Assembly: GCA_028281495.1 (NCBI GenBank)
Contig: JANQJU010000030.1
Location: 1-64,000 of the forward strand
Direction: 5' to 3'
Origin: SAR324 cluster bacterium
GTDB taxonomy: Bacteria > SAR324 > NAC60-12
DNA length: 64,000 bases
Positions 26,350-35,545 of the stretch are shown here, in pieces. The stretch's first letter is position 1. The number at the start of each line of letters is the position of its first letter. The translations under genes were made by a program, and so were the position numbers. Under the pieces are notes generated by a model. The model was not told where the DNA came from and did not search any database. It was given only the letters and a program-made list of their open reading frames with translations.

Positions 26350-27654
26350 ATGAATGAAAATAACAAACCTTCTGGTTCACGAGCGTTGTCTTTGATTCGG
26401 ACTCTCAGTAGCACAGCAGTGCGTGCCGGAGCCGATTCCTTGCGTCGGAAGCTTAGTTCAGATTCACAGAAACAAATACCCCCAGATGCTGCTTTACGCT
26501 TGGTGCAAGGCCTGGATGAGCTAAAAGGGGCCGCAATGAAAATGGGGCAAATGTTGAGCATGGTGGAAGAAGCCGACATCTTGCCAGAAGGATGGGCACC
26601 CGTACTTGCCGCCTTGCAAAGTCAAGCGACTCCCAGAGCATGGGCTCACATAGCTCCCTTGGTAGAAGAGGTCTTTCCCGGCTTCACCCCCTTTTCCAAA
26701 ATTGATCCGGATGCGGTGCATGCTGCAAGTATTGGGCAAGTTCACCGTGCATGGCTTCAGGATGGGAGTCCTGTAGCATTAAAAGTCCGCTATCCAGACC
26801 TGGAAAAATGGGTTGCTTCCGATCTTGCTATGATGAAAAGAGCTTTGTTGCTAGCGAAGCTACTTCCCAACGAAGAGGGAATTGACGATGTTATGAAACA
26901 AGTGGAAAAGATCTTCCTTCAAGAATTGGACTTTGACAAAGAACGTCAATTTTACCAGTTCTATCATGGGCATTTTAACGGCCATTCCAAATTTGTGGTT
27001 CCTAAAGCAATTGAAGCTTGTTGCAGTCCAACGATTTTGACCACTGAATGGATCGAAGGGGAAAGCCTTACCGTGTGGATGCAAAACCATCCGATTGAAG
27101 AAGATACGGAAGAAACGAAAGCACAGCGAAATCGAATTGGGGAGCAATTATTCGAATTGCTCTTAATCGAGATTCATCAATTGAAACGGATCCAATCCGA
27201 TCCCAATCCAGCGAATTTTCTCATCATGCCTAGTGGGCAACTCGGACTTCTTGATTTTGGAGCGACCCAAATGCTTCCCCCCCATGTGGTTCGAGCATAT
27301 CGCAATATCGGGATTGCTTCGTGTCTAGGAAGCCGTGAGACGATGGAACAGGCTTTACTGGAAGCTGGGTTCCTGATTGAATCGGATTCTGCAAAAACCA
27401 GAGGGCTTTTTGTGGATTTCATGATGATTATTGCCGAACCGTTCCAAGAAGATCAATATTCCTGGTATCAATGCCAGATCATCAAGCGGGTCAATGAATT
27501 GTCTCTACAAGTGACTGTGGCCACACGATTCCGCCCTCCTCCTCCTGAGGTGGTGTTTCTCAATCGACGCCTTGGAGGGACACAATTGATTCTTGAGAAA
27601 CTCGGCTCAACTTTTTCGGCTCGTGAAATCATGTCTCGCATCTTAGGTTTGTAA
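26350..27654 (+). CDS. ABC1/AarF/UbiB-family atypical kinase
   Basis: This is a 434-residue UbiB-like protein of the family linked to ubiquinone and other isoprenoid lipid metabolism. The family-defining KxGQ motif is MKMGQMLS, the modified A-rich loop is AASIGQVH and the ATP-binding lysine is in VALKVRYP. The catalytic loop reads SDPNPANFLI (HADPHPGN in canonical members), and LLDFGA is the metal-binding motif. No C-terminal membrane helices are evident. The family has ATPase rather than ordinary protein kinase activity. No ubi genes are nearby, so the pathway is not supported by context. Confidence 0.88.
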   Translation: MNENNKPSGSRALSLIRTLSSTAVRAGADSLRRKLSSDSQKQIPPDAALRLVQGLDELKGAAMKMGQMLSMVEEADILPEGWAPVLAALQSQATPRAWAHIAPLVEEVFPGFTPFSKIDPDAVHAASIGQVHRAWLQDGSPVALKVRYPDLEKWVASDLAMMKRALLLAKLLPNEEGIDDVMKQVEKIFLQELDFDKERQFYQFYHGHFNGHSKFVVPKAIEACCSPTILTTEWIEGESLTVWMQNHPIEEDTEETKAQRNRIGEQLFELLLIEIHQLKRIQSDPNPANFLIMPSGQLGLLDFGATQMLPPHVVRAYRNIGIASCLGSRETMEQALLEAGFLIESDSAKTRGLFVDFMMIIAEPFQEDQYSWYQCQIIKRVNELSLQVTVATRFRPPPPEVVFLNRRLGGTQLILEKLGSTFSAREIMSRILGL

Positions 27655-27820
27655 GTCCTGAGTGATCAATAATCAGAGGATGCCAGACCTTTTTTAATGG
27701 ATTTCGATTTTATCTGGATGTGTAGTCACGAAATTTGCATCCTGATGTTGGAAAATGGATGACACAATCATCAGTTCTTGCTCTATAACAAGCATTTCAA
27801 GACTTATTTTAAGGAATCGT

Positions 27821-28945
27821 ATGAAACGATGGTATCAGTGGGGGATGGCTATTCTCTTTGTATGTTGTTTGGGGTCCACCACATGGTCACAAACAGTTTT
27901 GGTTAATGCTGATGTATTAAATGTTCGGCATCAGCCGAAGGGAAAGAAGATTGGCCGAGTTTACAATGGCGAACAGTTTCGTCTGTTGGAAGAGAAAGAA
28001 GGGTGGGGGCGCATTCAATTTCGATATGATCGTCAAGGTTGGGTCAGCTTGGATTATGTGCATTCGCTACAATCAAAAGATTCTGATCCTTCGATAGCTC
28101 AATTTTGCAAGCGTTTGAACCAGGAATTTGCCAAAATCCATTGGAAAGATATCCACTGTGATCCCGAAGACTGGCAAGCGGAGTTGGACTCAATTCAAGG
28201 GAATCCCCTGCTCTATTCAGTGATTGGCGAGCAAAAACCGACCACCCTCTTGTTATGCAGCGTGCATTCTGATGAAAATACATCGTATCAATGCTTCCGG
28301 TTGCTGAAATTGCTTCAAGCTCAGCCGGAATTACTAGAACATCAATTGGTGATTGCACCACTGGTAAATCCAGATGGTTTTTTCAGATCCAAGAAAACTC
28401 GCACGAACGCACGTGGTGTGGATTTGAACCGAAATCTTCCCAGTCGGGATTGGCGCGAATTGGCCTGGAAAAATTGGAAAAAACGCTACAAACGTAATAA
28501 ACGCCGATATCCAGGACCCCATGCGAATTCAGAGCCAGAAAATCATTTTGTGATCCAATTGATCCAACAGTTTCAACCGGACAAAGTATTGTCCATTCAT
28601 GCCCCATTGAATTTTTTGGATTTGGATTATCCTGAAACTCCCAATCCAAAAAACCCTTCTGAGCAAGGCGTTTTTCGCAAAGCCAAAGCGTTGGCAGTTC
28701 AGTTCTCGAAAGAAAGCCGCTTCCAGTTTCGGAATTATCGAACCTTCCCCGGTAGTTTGGGACGGTATGGGGATGAATGGAAAATTCCCATCTACACCAT
28801 AGAATTAGCATCTGCAGATCCTACCAAATCCAAGAAGTATTTTGAGCGCCTCCGACAAAGTTTAGTGTACTCTTTTAACGTGATCTTGGATTCCCAGCAA
28901 ACGGCTGGTGTGGACAAAGTTTCTAGTAGTTCGGGTGTGAACTAA
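27821..28945 (+). CDS. Exported SH3-domain / M14 zinc carboxypeptidase
   Basis: This is a 374-residue secreted protein. Its signal peptide is KRWYQWGMAILFVCCLGSTT and it is cleaved near WSQ. A bacterial SH3 domain (about 25-80, LNVRHQPKGKKIGRV) is followed by an M14 metallopeptidase domain (about 115-360). Likely zinc ligands are HSDE in CSVHSDENTSY and the histidine in VLSIHAP, and the catalytic glutamate is in IYTIELAS. GVDLNRNLPS is the substrate-binding Asn/Arg segment seen in MpaA and gamma-D-glutamyl-diaminopimelate peptidases, so murein-peptide cleavage is the best guess. AAGGA precedes ATG 27821; the in-frame start at 27755 would hide the signal peptide. Confidence 0.85.
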   Translation: MKRWYQWGMAILFVCCLGSTTWSQTVLVNADVLNVRHQPKGKKIGRVYNGEQFRLLEEKEGWGRIQFRYDRQGWVSLDYVHSLQSKDSDPSIAQFCKRLNQEFAKIHWKDIHCDPEDWQAELDSIQGNPLLYSVIGEQKPTTLLLCSVHSDENTSYQCFRLLKLLQAQPELLEHQLVIAPLVNPDGFFRSKKTRTNARGVDLNRNLPSRDWRELAWKNWKKRYKRNKRRYPGPHANSEPENHFVIQLIQQFQPDKVLSIHAPLNFLDLDYPETPNPKNPSEQGVFRKAKALAVQFSKESRFQFRNYRTFPGSLGRYGDEWKIPIYTIELASADPTKSKKYFERLRQSLVYSFNVILDSQQTAGVDKVSSSSGVN

Positions 28946-28968
28946 TGACCGTGAGTTAGGGATTATTC

Positions 28969-30453
28969 ATGAAAACACTCCCTGAATGTTTCCAACATAC
29001 GGTAATCACAACCCCAGCTGATCACGGTTTGGTCGTCGATCGAGACCATTATTCTTTTCATTGGTTGGAGGAACGTTCAGCACAAATTGCTCAATGGTTG
29101 CTTATTCAAGGTGCTCATCCAGGTGATGTGGTTGCTGTTTATTTACCAAATGGTATTGAACTGGCTTTAATACATCTTGCCGTAATGAGGTTCGGAGGCA
29201 TTGCTTTACCGCTGAACACAAAATATACCCCCCGTGAATTAGAATTTATTCTACAAGATGCTCAAGCAGCCGTATTTTTTGGAGATGGCTTTAGTTCGGA
29301 ATGGTGCGATGCCTTGCAAGCTAAGGTTCCTCAGGTTCGGTTGTGGCTCGATGTTACGCAAAGAGCAATGAAGCACGTATTATTCGAGCAAACCCACCCC
29401 TTAAACTTGCCGCCTATTCCCAGAGATGCAGAAGCTATCGCAATCATTTGTTACACGTCAGGAACCACCGGTCATCCGAAAGGAGCACAGCTGAGCCATC
29501 GCAATATAGTATTTGGGGTGCAGACTCTGCTTTCCCAATGGAGAGTTACAGCAAGTGACCGCTTTTTATTGGCTTTGCCATTGTTCCATGTCCATGGATT
29601 GATGCTAGGACTTTTTGGAAGCTTTTTATTTGGACACCAAACCTGGATACGTCGCTACTTTCAGGCAGATGAGGTGTTAGCCCAACTGATTAGTGAGAAT
29701 CTCACCTTATTTATGGGAGTTCCCACTATGTATGCTCGTTTTCTAAAATCTTCTTATCTCAAGAGATTACGGAATACTTCGATGCGGTTGTTTACATCCG
29801 GTTCTGCTCCACTCAGCCGAGATGTGTTTCAAGCCTTTCAAGAGGTGACAGGGCACACGATTGTAGAGCGGTATGGATTGACGGAAACCCTCATTAATAG
29901 TTCCAATCCCTACGATGCGGAGCGTCGTCCGGGTACCGTCGGGTTCCCTTTACCAGGCATCTCGTTAGAAATTCGAAATGATGTCGGTCAGCCCGTTGCC
30001 TCAGAGCAGGTTGGTGGAATTTACGTGAAAGGTCCCAATGTGTTTCGTGGATATTTGAATCGTCCTGAACTGGATCAGGAAATTTTTCATGAGGGCTGGT
30101 TTGCCACGAAAGACTTGGGACGGTTCGACCAAGATGGCTATCTAGAAATCGTCGGGCGTTTGAGTGAGTTGATCTTGGTGGGTGGATATAATGTTTATCC
30201 CAAAGAGGTGGAGCAGGTTATTGCGGAACTGCCACACATCCGAGAAGTTGCTATAGTTGGCAAAATCGATGACGACTTAGGAGAACATGTACATGCAGTA
30301 GTGGTGCAAGAAAGTGGCGGCAATTGGGAGGCGCAAACTTTAATTGAGGCCTGTCGTGACATTTTGGCAAAGTATAAGCTGCCGCAAAGTGTGGAGTTTC
30401 GTGATGCACTTCCGCGTAACGCTTTGGGGAAGGTTCAGAAGCATTTGCTTTAG
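28969..30453 (+). CDS. Acyl-CoA synthetase (AMP-forming)
   Basis: This is a 494-residue member of the ANL superfamily that adenylates a carboxylic acid and transfers it to CoA. The P-loop-like motif CYTSGTTGHPKGA is near residue 165, ERYGLTET near 304, WFATKDLGRFDQDGYLEIVGR near 380, and the catalytic lysine lies in the last motif, RNALGKVQK. Its length and motif set are close to malonyl-CoA synthetase and short or medium-chain acyl-CoA ligases, but the acid is not determinable. It follows the carboxypeptidase gene by 23 bases with AGGGA before the ATG, so co-transcription is likely though a shared pathway is not obvious. Confidence 0.87.
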   Translation: MKTLPECFQHTVITTPADHGLVVDRDHYSFHWLEERSAQIAQWLLIQGAHPGDVVAVYLPNGIELALIHLAVMRFGGIALPLNTKYTPRELEFILQDAQAAVFFGDGFSSEWCDALQAKVPQVRLWLDVTQRAMKHVLFEQTHPLNLPPIPRDAEAIAIICYTSGTTGHPKGAQLSHRNIVFGVQTLLSQWRVTASDRFLLALPLFHVHGLMLGLFGSFLFGHQTWIRRYFQADEVLAQLISENLTLFMGVPTMYARFLKSSYLKRLRNTSMRLFTSGSAPLSRDVFQAFQEVTGHTIVERYGLTETLINSSNPYDAERRPGTVGFPLPGISLEIRNDVGQPVASEQVGGIYVKGPNVFRGYLNRPELDQEIFHEGWFATKDLGRFDQDGYLEIVGRLSELILVGGYNVYPKEVEQVIAELPHIREVAIVGKIDDDLGEHVHAVVVQESGGNWEAQTLIEACRDILAKYKLPQSVEFRDALPRNALGKVQKHLL

Positions 30454-30461
30454 GTAAAGAA

Positions 30462-31034
30462 TCAGAAACTCGACCAGTCTTTATTCTCCTGGTAGCCTTC
30501 GGATTGGAGGTGCATGCGGATTTTATCGATGCCATCCAAGGCCGTTATTAGAATGAGCTCATTTTTTTGAAGCTTTGGCAAGGGAGGGGATAGAGAGGCA
30601 TCAGAAGTACTCAGGTGCTGAGGTGAAATCGTCCCTAAAAGTTTGATGTTCCACAGAGATAAACACAACATTACAACTTCGGTTAGGTCGCCTTCTCCGT
30701 ATAAATACAGGCCTTTCACCCCTTGGCCGGACAATTGCTGTAACTTCTCATTCACTCGTTCTTTAATTTCCTGAAAATAACGCATCGAACGGCGCAAATA
30801 GTTCACCGTCAATCGGCTTTTTTCCATCGCTCCTTGAGGAGTGAGGAAATACATCCAGCGCCGTGCACTCACCTGACGTGCTCGCATCCAGCCTTTTTGT
30901 AAAACTCGCTGGATGAAAGCATTGGTGAGTCCAAGAGAAATTCCTAATTCTTTTGCTAGCTGGCGTTGATTGATTTGGTGATTTTCCTCAACCTTCTCAA
31001 ATAGGGCGAGCGTCCGGAGGTCTTCATTGTCCAT
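30462..31034 (-). CDS. Winged-helix transcriptional regulator (MarR-like)
   Basis: This 190-residue protein has an N-terminal winged helix: INQRQLAKELGISLGLTNAFIQRVLQKGW is the helix-turn-helix, and RRWMYFLTPQGAMEKSRLT is the wing and following helix. This pattern is seen in EPS-associated MarR-type regulators. The C-terminal 90 residues (VKGLYLYGEGDLTEVVMLC and so on) look like a small alpha/beta domain that could bind a ligand. It is convergent with the acyl-CoA synthetase gene (8-base gap). Its targets are unknown. Confidence 0.75.
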   Translation of the reverse strand: MDNEDLRTLALFEKVEENHQINQRQLAKELGISLGLTNAFIQRVLQKGWMRARQVSARRWMYFLTPQGAMEKSRLTVNYLRRSMRYFQEIKERVNEKLQQLSGQGVKGLYLYGEGDLTEVVMLCLSLWNIKLLGTISPQHLSTSDASLSPPLPKLQKNELILITALDGIDKIRMHLQSEGYQENKDWSSF

Positions 31035-31149
31035 AAAGCTGACTCAGTTTTTAATCAGTGGAGAGTGGTGGATAGGTGGTATGTTCAAAAAATGAACATT
31101 GAGCTAAACATATCACGATCCATCTATTGGTCAAGGGTTATTCCCTTGG

Positions 31150-31572
31150 CTATTTGCTCATCAATTTGCGGATTTTTTCCACACGTTTCCGATTTACACC
31201 CCAATCGGAATATCCCAATCGCGAAGCTGAACGCACATGAAGTGTATTGGCATCTGCATCATGAAAAAACTCCACATCATCGACGAATCGCATTACCGAA
31301 CTGGTGAACTCGGCATGCAAATAGTTTTCATTTTGTGTAATGATTTCTGAGTTTTCCATTGATGTCACGGCTTTCGCTGCATCCTCAATATTGCCTTGTA
31401 AGGGATCGATGTAATGCCCTGCATCACTCACATCAGCTTGACTGGAAACGCAATTGGGGCGATCCGGGCAAGGACTCAACTTGCCGTCTTTCACACCGAG
31501 ATTTCCTGGACGGCTTCCCGAACAACCAAATAACATGAGCACAACTAAACCGGTCACATACGTATTTTTCAT
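31150..31572 (-). CDS. DUF1499 lipoprotein
   Basis: This is a 140-residue predicted lipoprotein. The signal segment TYVTGLVVLMLFGC ends in the lipobox cysteine at residue 17. The mature part has the DUF1499 pattern: CPDRPNCVSSQA, then YIDPL, a central region and a C-terminal SASRLGYSDWGVNRKRVEKI. The family function is unknown. AGGAGG lies just before the ATG at 31572. It follows the cyclophilin gene by 17 bases and probably forms an operon with it and the upstream membrane protein. Confidence 0.85.
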   Translation of the reverse strand: MKNTYVTGLVVLMLFGCSGSRPGNLGVKDGKLSPCPDRPNCVSSQADVSDAGHYIDPLQGNIEDAAKAVTSMENSEIITQNENYLHAEFTSSVMRFVDDVEFFHDADANTLHVRSASRLGYSDWGVNRKRVEKIRKLMSK

Positions 31573-31589
31573 GGGGTACCTCCTATCTT

Positions 31590-32504
31590 CTATTGTTTGC
31601 TTTCAAAGCGGTTCATGAATTTGAACAATCCCAACAACCCTATAAACACGATGGGGGCCAACCAACTTTCTTCATGGCCCAATGGGAGTAAAAGGATCAA
31701 TAATGCGAATCCCCCGACCAAAGCATTTAGCATCAGTAGGGAAAGCAGTATCTTTTTCGTGAGACGTTCGTAAAAGAGGAAACCTACCAAACTTAAAAAT
31801 ACGATAGCAAGAAACATTCCGGCAAATTCCAATGGAAGCGAGGCCACATGAGTCCCTGATAAATCTTCTACCATCTGGGGAATCGCCCGCCCCATCACAG
31901 AGGGGGGATCTTTCGGGTTCTGCGCATAATATAAATCCATATCTTGCACTACCCTCGCCTTGAGAACAGTCAGCCTTTTGTGGGGCTTGGTGTCATCGCG
32001 AGGCACTCCCAAAATGCGATTCACGACCGTGCCACCACTTTCTAGGTGCCCAAACACCGTATACTGTCCATCCAAATGGGGAGCCGAGTTGAGCAAGATA
32101 GAGAAAGAACTGGTTGCACTGTTGGGGTCGTCCCACCGTGCCATCGATAAGGACCCTTTTCGATGTTTCACGGTTGTGCTGAATTCGCCAGGAACCTTTT
32201 TATCGGCTTGGCGTTGTTCGGGAGTCAGTGGAATCAAGCGGTCATGGATTGTGGTCAATTGAATCACAAACCCACTTTCCACCCGGTGAAATCGTGTTGT
32301 GTCATAGGCTCCCAATTGGGTCAAATTCAGCAGATGTGCCACATGCTGGGGAGCTATATCCGGATAGAGAGCAAAAACCAGATCACCGTATTCCGTCGAA
32401 AAAACAATGCGTTCCGGGGCCACTCGCAGCACTTCTGTTTGTGCCACTACCGACGAAGGAACGAGAAGAATCAGTATCCCCCATATAAGACAAATGATTT
32501 TCAT
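31590..32504 (-). CDS. Exported cyclophilin-type peptidyl-prolyl isomerase with C-terminal membrane helices
   Basis: This is a 304-residue protein whose signal peptide is IICLIWGILILLVPSSVVA. Its cyclophilin domain includes TTRFHRVESGFVIQL (catalytic arginine) and APHLDGQYTVFGHLE. The usual SQFFI motif is SSFSILLN, so the active-site glutamine is not conserved. The last 100 residues add three hydrophobic helices, an uncommon layout that would tether the isomerase to the periplasmic face of the inner membrane. AAAAGGGGA precedes ATG 32504; an in-frame start at 32606 would place extra residues before the signal peptide and is rejected. Confidence 0.83.
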   Translation of the reverse strand: MKIICLIWGILILLVPSSVVAQTEVLRVAPERIVFSTEYGDLVFALYPDIAPQHVAHLLNLTQLGAYDTTRFHRVESGFVIQLTTIHDRLIPLTPEQRQADKKVPGEFSTTVKHRKGSLSMARWDDPNSATSSFSILLNSAPHLDGQYTVFGHLESGGTVVNRILGVPRDDTKPHKRLTVLKARVVQDMDLYYAQNPKDPPSVMGRAIPQMVEDLSGTHVASLPLEFAGMFLAIVFLSLVGFLFYERLTKKILLSLLMLNALVGGFALLILLLPLGHEESWLAPIVFIGLLGLFKFMNRFESKQ

Positions 32505-32533
32505 CGGAATCCCCTTTTCAGATGATCCATAGA

Positions 32534-33589
32534 TCAAGCCCGACTGACGACATCCCGGAGATTCATCATCAAGGGATGCGAAACGGTTTGTTTTTTGAGT
32601 TTCCAAATCACCCCGTCGACAAAGAAATGATGGATTTGTACGCCAGCAATCACAACACCTGTAGAAAAAAACAAAGAATAACCCATGAAAGTGCCGAGTC
32701 GGGGTAGTGCAAAAAAAAGAATGACCCCACCAATAAAATTGATCACCCCCCAGCGAGCGGTTTCGGTCAACACATAGCGTTTGGAAGGTTCGATCTGATT
32801 CAGATCCATCTTTTCTTTAATCTGCATACCCCAAGCAATCAGCATGTATTGGAGGCTGTGGAACATGGGAACGAATTCTTGAAACGAGGGCATATAGATC
32901 GATTGCACAAACCAGACGTATTGAGTGATTGGAACCAGCAACACAATGGGGGGAATCATTCGTCGTTGCCGATAACACCACCCGATGACTGCCAGGGCAA
33001 ATACCCCTGCGGCAGCCCACATCATGAATTCGGAAACGGTTACCATCCATTGCGGGACACCGATTCCTGGATAACGGATGCCGTAAAATTGATATCCATC
33101 TCGACTGACCTCAGCACGGAGCGTGGAGAGAATGAACGTGCCGAATACAAAAGTTGAAAGTGCCAGACGTTCGATCTTACCCACCTTGAACCCACTCCGG
33201 CGAGCATAGATCAAAGTAATTCCTACGGTTTGGCCACTGAAGTGATAAGGAGACCAAATCAAAAACAGTTTGATAAAGTAAGGGGCAACTTGATCCGGTG
33301 AGGCAAACGAGGCCAGCACGCCGACGAGAACCACCACGGGAATGATAAACGCGGTCACGGGATATTGCTGAATGTTGGTTTTGGATTGATACAATCGGTA
33401 GCTTGTCATGGAAAAGTGAGGCCAGTTGATGATCCACATCAGAAAGGCCCCCGCAGCAATCACTTCAGGAGTGCGAGCTTCGGTATAAAACAGAGAAAAC
33501 AATGCAAAACAAAGGATCGATGCACCACCCACAAAAAAGAAGTCGACCGGAGCATTGATAAAATAGAGTGGTTGAATCCGTTGATTCAT
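32534..33589 (-). CDS. Polytopic membrane protein, unknown family
   Basis: This 351-residue protein has eight or nine hydrophobic segments. Histidine-containing motifs lie at membrane borders: INWPHFSMTSYRLY, IWSPYHFSGQTVG, FVPMFHSLQYMLIAWGMQ and GVQIHHFFVDGVIWKL. The spread of histidines recalls membrane-bound di-iron or haem proteins, but no recognised motif set is complete. It is the first gene of a minus-strand group with the cyclophilin (29 bases) and the DUF1499 lipoprotein. I do not recognise a function. Confidence 0.65.
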   Translation of the reverse strand: MNQRIQPLYFINAPVDFFFVGGASILCFALFSLFYTEARTPEVIAAGAFLMWIINWPHFSMTSYRLYQSKTNIQQYPVTAFIIPVVVLVGVLASFASPDQVAPYFIKLFLIWSPYHFSGQTVGITLIYARRSGFKVGKIERLALSTFVFGTFILSTLRAEVSRDGYQFYGIRYPGIGVPQWMVTVSEFMMWAAAGVFALAVIGWCYRQRRMIPPIVLLVPITQYVWFVQSIYMPSFQEFVPMFHSLQYMLIAWGMQIKEKMDLNQIEPSKRYVLTETARWGVINFIGGVILFFALPRLGTFMGYSLFFSTGVVIAGVQIHHFFVDGVIWKLKKQTVSHPLMMNLRDVVSRA

Positions 33590-33620
33590 CTTCCCCCTTA
33601 CGTGCTAAATTCAAAAATGC

Positions 33621-33640
33621 TAATATTTCGCTAATATTAG
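33621..33640. promoter_or_regulatory. Palindromic element in divergent promoter region
   Basis: GCTAATATT occurs twice nine bases apart, and the second copy forms a perfect palindrome CTAATATTAG at 33631-33640. It lies between the divergent starts of the membrane protein (33589) and mltF (33754), where an operator is plausible. Confidence 0.3.
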
Positions 33641-33753
33641 TGCAAATCGAATGTGGAATCCATTTCCGCCCTTTCTCAAATTCTGTAATTTGGAGGAGGG
33701 TTCTTGTCTTCTGATCTCATCTTTGTCTTCCGATCTCACCTTAACGAGGACTT

Positions 33754-35112
33754 ATGACAAACTCAGAACGGTCCATTTGTGGCTTCATTACAATTCTATT
33801 GTTGCTTACCTTGATTGCAGGTTGCGATTTTCTGAAAACTCCCACGGTGCTGGAAAAGATTCATCGTGATGGTACCTTAGTTGTCCTCACTCGCAATTCT
33901 CAAACCACCTACTACGAAGGTGCCGATGGTCTCGCTGGTTTTGAATATGAGCTGGTGAAATCGTTTGCCGACGACATGGGAGTGGAAGTTGAATTTCGTG
34001 TTTTGGATAGCATCTCCGAAATTTTAACGGCCATGCGGAATGGCGAAGGGCACATTGCGGCGGCAAGCCTGACCCGAACCTCCGCCCGTGAACAAACCTT
34101 TTTGTTTGGACCAGATTATCTGCAAGTTCAACAGCAAGTGATTTGCCGTCGTGGTCAATCCGTTCCGAAAAGTCCGGAAGATCTTGTGGGGGTTCGCTTG
34201 ATGGTTATCAAAGACAGCAGCTATGAGGAACGCCTGCGCGAATTGCAAGAAGAAATCCCCGACCTCACTTGGGAAAGTACGGACGAATATCCCACCGAGC
34301 AGTTGTTAGAGAGAGTGTGGGAAGAAGAAATCGATTGTACTGTGGCCGATTCCAATATCGTTGCAGTCAACCGACGCCACTATCCTGAGTTGGTGGTAGC
34401 GTTTCCCATCACAGACAAGCAATCCATTGCTTGGATTTTGAAAAATAATGCTTATCAATTGAGAGAAGAAATCGAATTTTGGTTGGAACGCTATGACGAA
34501 AGTGATGCGTTGGTGACCCTACGAGATCGCTACTATAGCCATTTGGAAATTTTTGACTATGTGGACATTCGGGCCTATCACCGTCGAATCAATGAACGGC
34601 TTCCTCCGTATCAACCCTACTTCAAAGAGGCTGGTGACCGTTACGGGATTCCTTGGGCGCTACTAGCGGCTCAAGCGTATCAAGAGTCGCATTGGGACAA
34701 TAGTGCTGTCAGTCCTACGGGAGTGAAAGGGATCATGATGCTCACTCGAAAAACAGCTGCCCAACTGAGAGTTAAAAATCGGTTGGATCCGAAGCAAAGT
34801 ATTTTGGGAGGGGCCAAGTATATGTCTCAGTTGTTGCTGCGAGTTCCTGAACGTGTGGTTGGGCCAGATCGCATCTGGTTTGCATTGGCAGCCTACAACG
34901 TGGGAATGGGACATGTTTATGATGCACAAGTGCTGGCAGAGCGATTTGGCAAAGATCCCTACAAGTGGCGCGATTTGAAGACGGTGCTTCCTCTGCTTTC
35001 CAAACGGAAGTACTATAAAACACTCAAGCATGGATACGCTCGCGGCTACGAGCCGGTGAAGTATGTACAGCGTATTCGGGAATTCTATGATATACTTGCG
35101 AAACAGACGTAA
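33754..35112 (+). CDS. mltF: Membrane-bound lytic murein transglycosylase F-like protein
   Basis: This 452-residue enzyme cleaves the glycan strands of peptidoglycan. Its N-terminal lipoprotein signal ends at the lipobox LIAGC (Cys24), so it is membrane-anchored and periplasmic. A solute-binding-protein family 3 domain (about 35-270, beginning LEKIHRDGTLVVLTRN) acts as the regulatory module. The C-terminal SLT domain (about 290-440) has the catalytic glutamate in AYQESHWD (about residue 310), followed by SPTGVKGIMMLT and the LAAYNVGMGH motif. The length is close to E. coli MltF. GAGGA precedes the ATG. Two near-identical 18-20 bp tandem units lie just upstream (about 33713-33740). Confidence 0.92.
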   Translation: MTNSERSICGFITILLLLTLIAGCDFLKTPTVLEKIHRDGTLVVLTRNSQTTYYEGADGLAGFEYELVKSFADDMGVEVEFRVLDSISEILTAMRNGEGHIAAASLTRTSAREQTFLFGPDYLQVQQQVICRRGQSVPKSPEDLVGVRLMVIKDSSYEERLRELQEEIPDLTWESTDEYPTEQLLERVWEEEIDCTVADSNIVAVNRRHYPELVVAFPITDKQSIAWILKNNAYQLREEIEFWLERYDESDALVTLRDRYYSHLEIFDYVDIRAYHRRINERLPPYQPYFKEAGDRYGIPWALLAAQAYQESHWDNSAVSPTGVKGIMMLTRKTAAQLRVKNRLDPKQSILGGAKYMSQLLLRVPERVVGPDRIWFALAAYNVGMGHVYDAQVLAERFGKDPYKWRDLKTVLPLLSKRKYYKTLKHGYARGYEPVKYVQRIREFYDILAKQT

Positions 35113-35170
35113 TCTGATAGCATTACCGTTTTTCCTGCCTCAACGGTCCTCGTGACCGCTTTCCTCAAGT

Positions 35171-35545
35171 GGGGGTGACAAGGTTTCGACTGGGAGCGGA
35201 AGTAAAGGTAGCAAGCCGTGGGTGATACTCTGGGCCACGTTAAAAGGAGTATCGAAAAAGTTAACTGCAAACAACGCAGAATATACTCCAGCAGCAGCTC
35301 TCGCTGCTTAATTAAAAGCTTGGAGCGCCACCACACCGGTTCGCCTGAAACGGGTGTGATGGTGTCATAAAAGTCAGGCTCGTGCTCGTGCTCCTCCAAC
35401 ACGCGCATCAAACACGAGGAGGTGTTCCAAAGTGAGGGAGTTCACACCCGACACCCTTGGCAAAAACGAAAACAGTGAACTAAGCTTGTAGAACCCTTTG
35501 TGGAAGCTTGCTAGGACGCGAGTTCGATTCTCGCCACCTCCACCA
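35171..35545 (+). ncRNA. ssrA: Transfer-messenger RNA (tmRNA)
   Basis: tmRNA with SmpB rescues ribosomes stalled on broken messages. The 5' acceptor strand GGGGGTG (35171-35177) pairs with CACCTCC (35535-35541), followed by A and CCA (35543-35545). The T arm GCGAGTTCGATTCTCGC is intact. The 5' sequence GACAAGGTTTCGACTGGGAG is typical. The tag frame runs from the resume codon GCA at 35267 to TAA at 35309-35311 and encodes ANNAEYTPAAALAA, ending in the ALAA degron recognised by ClpXP-type proteases. The gene is about 375 bases and single-piece (not permuted). Confidence 0.96.
35267..35311 (+). other. tmRNA tag-peptide reading frame
   Basis: The frame opens at the resume codon GCA (35267-35269), gives the tag ANNAEYTPAAALAA over 14 codons and stops at TAA 35309-35311. 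The final ALAA marks tagged proteins for proteolysis. The internal TPAA is unlike the commonest proteobacterial tags such as ANDENYALAA. Confidence 0.93.

Noticed and set aside
35144..35158. Hairpin CGGTC/GACCG between mltF and ssrA as a terminator
   Set aside because: The stem is only five pairs and no T-tract follows, so a rho-independent terminator is not supported.
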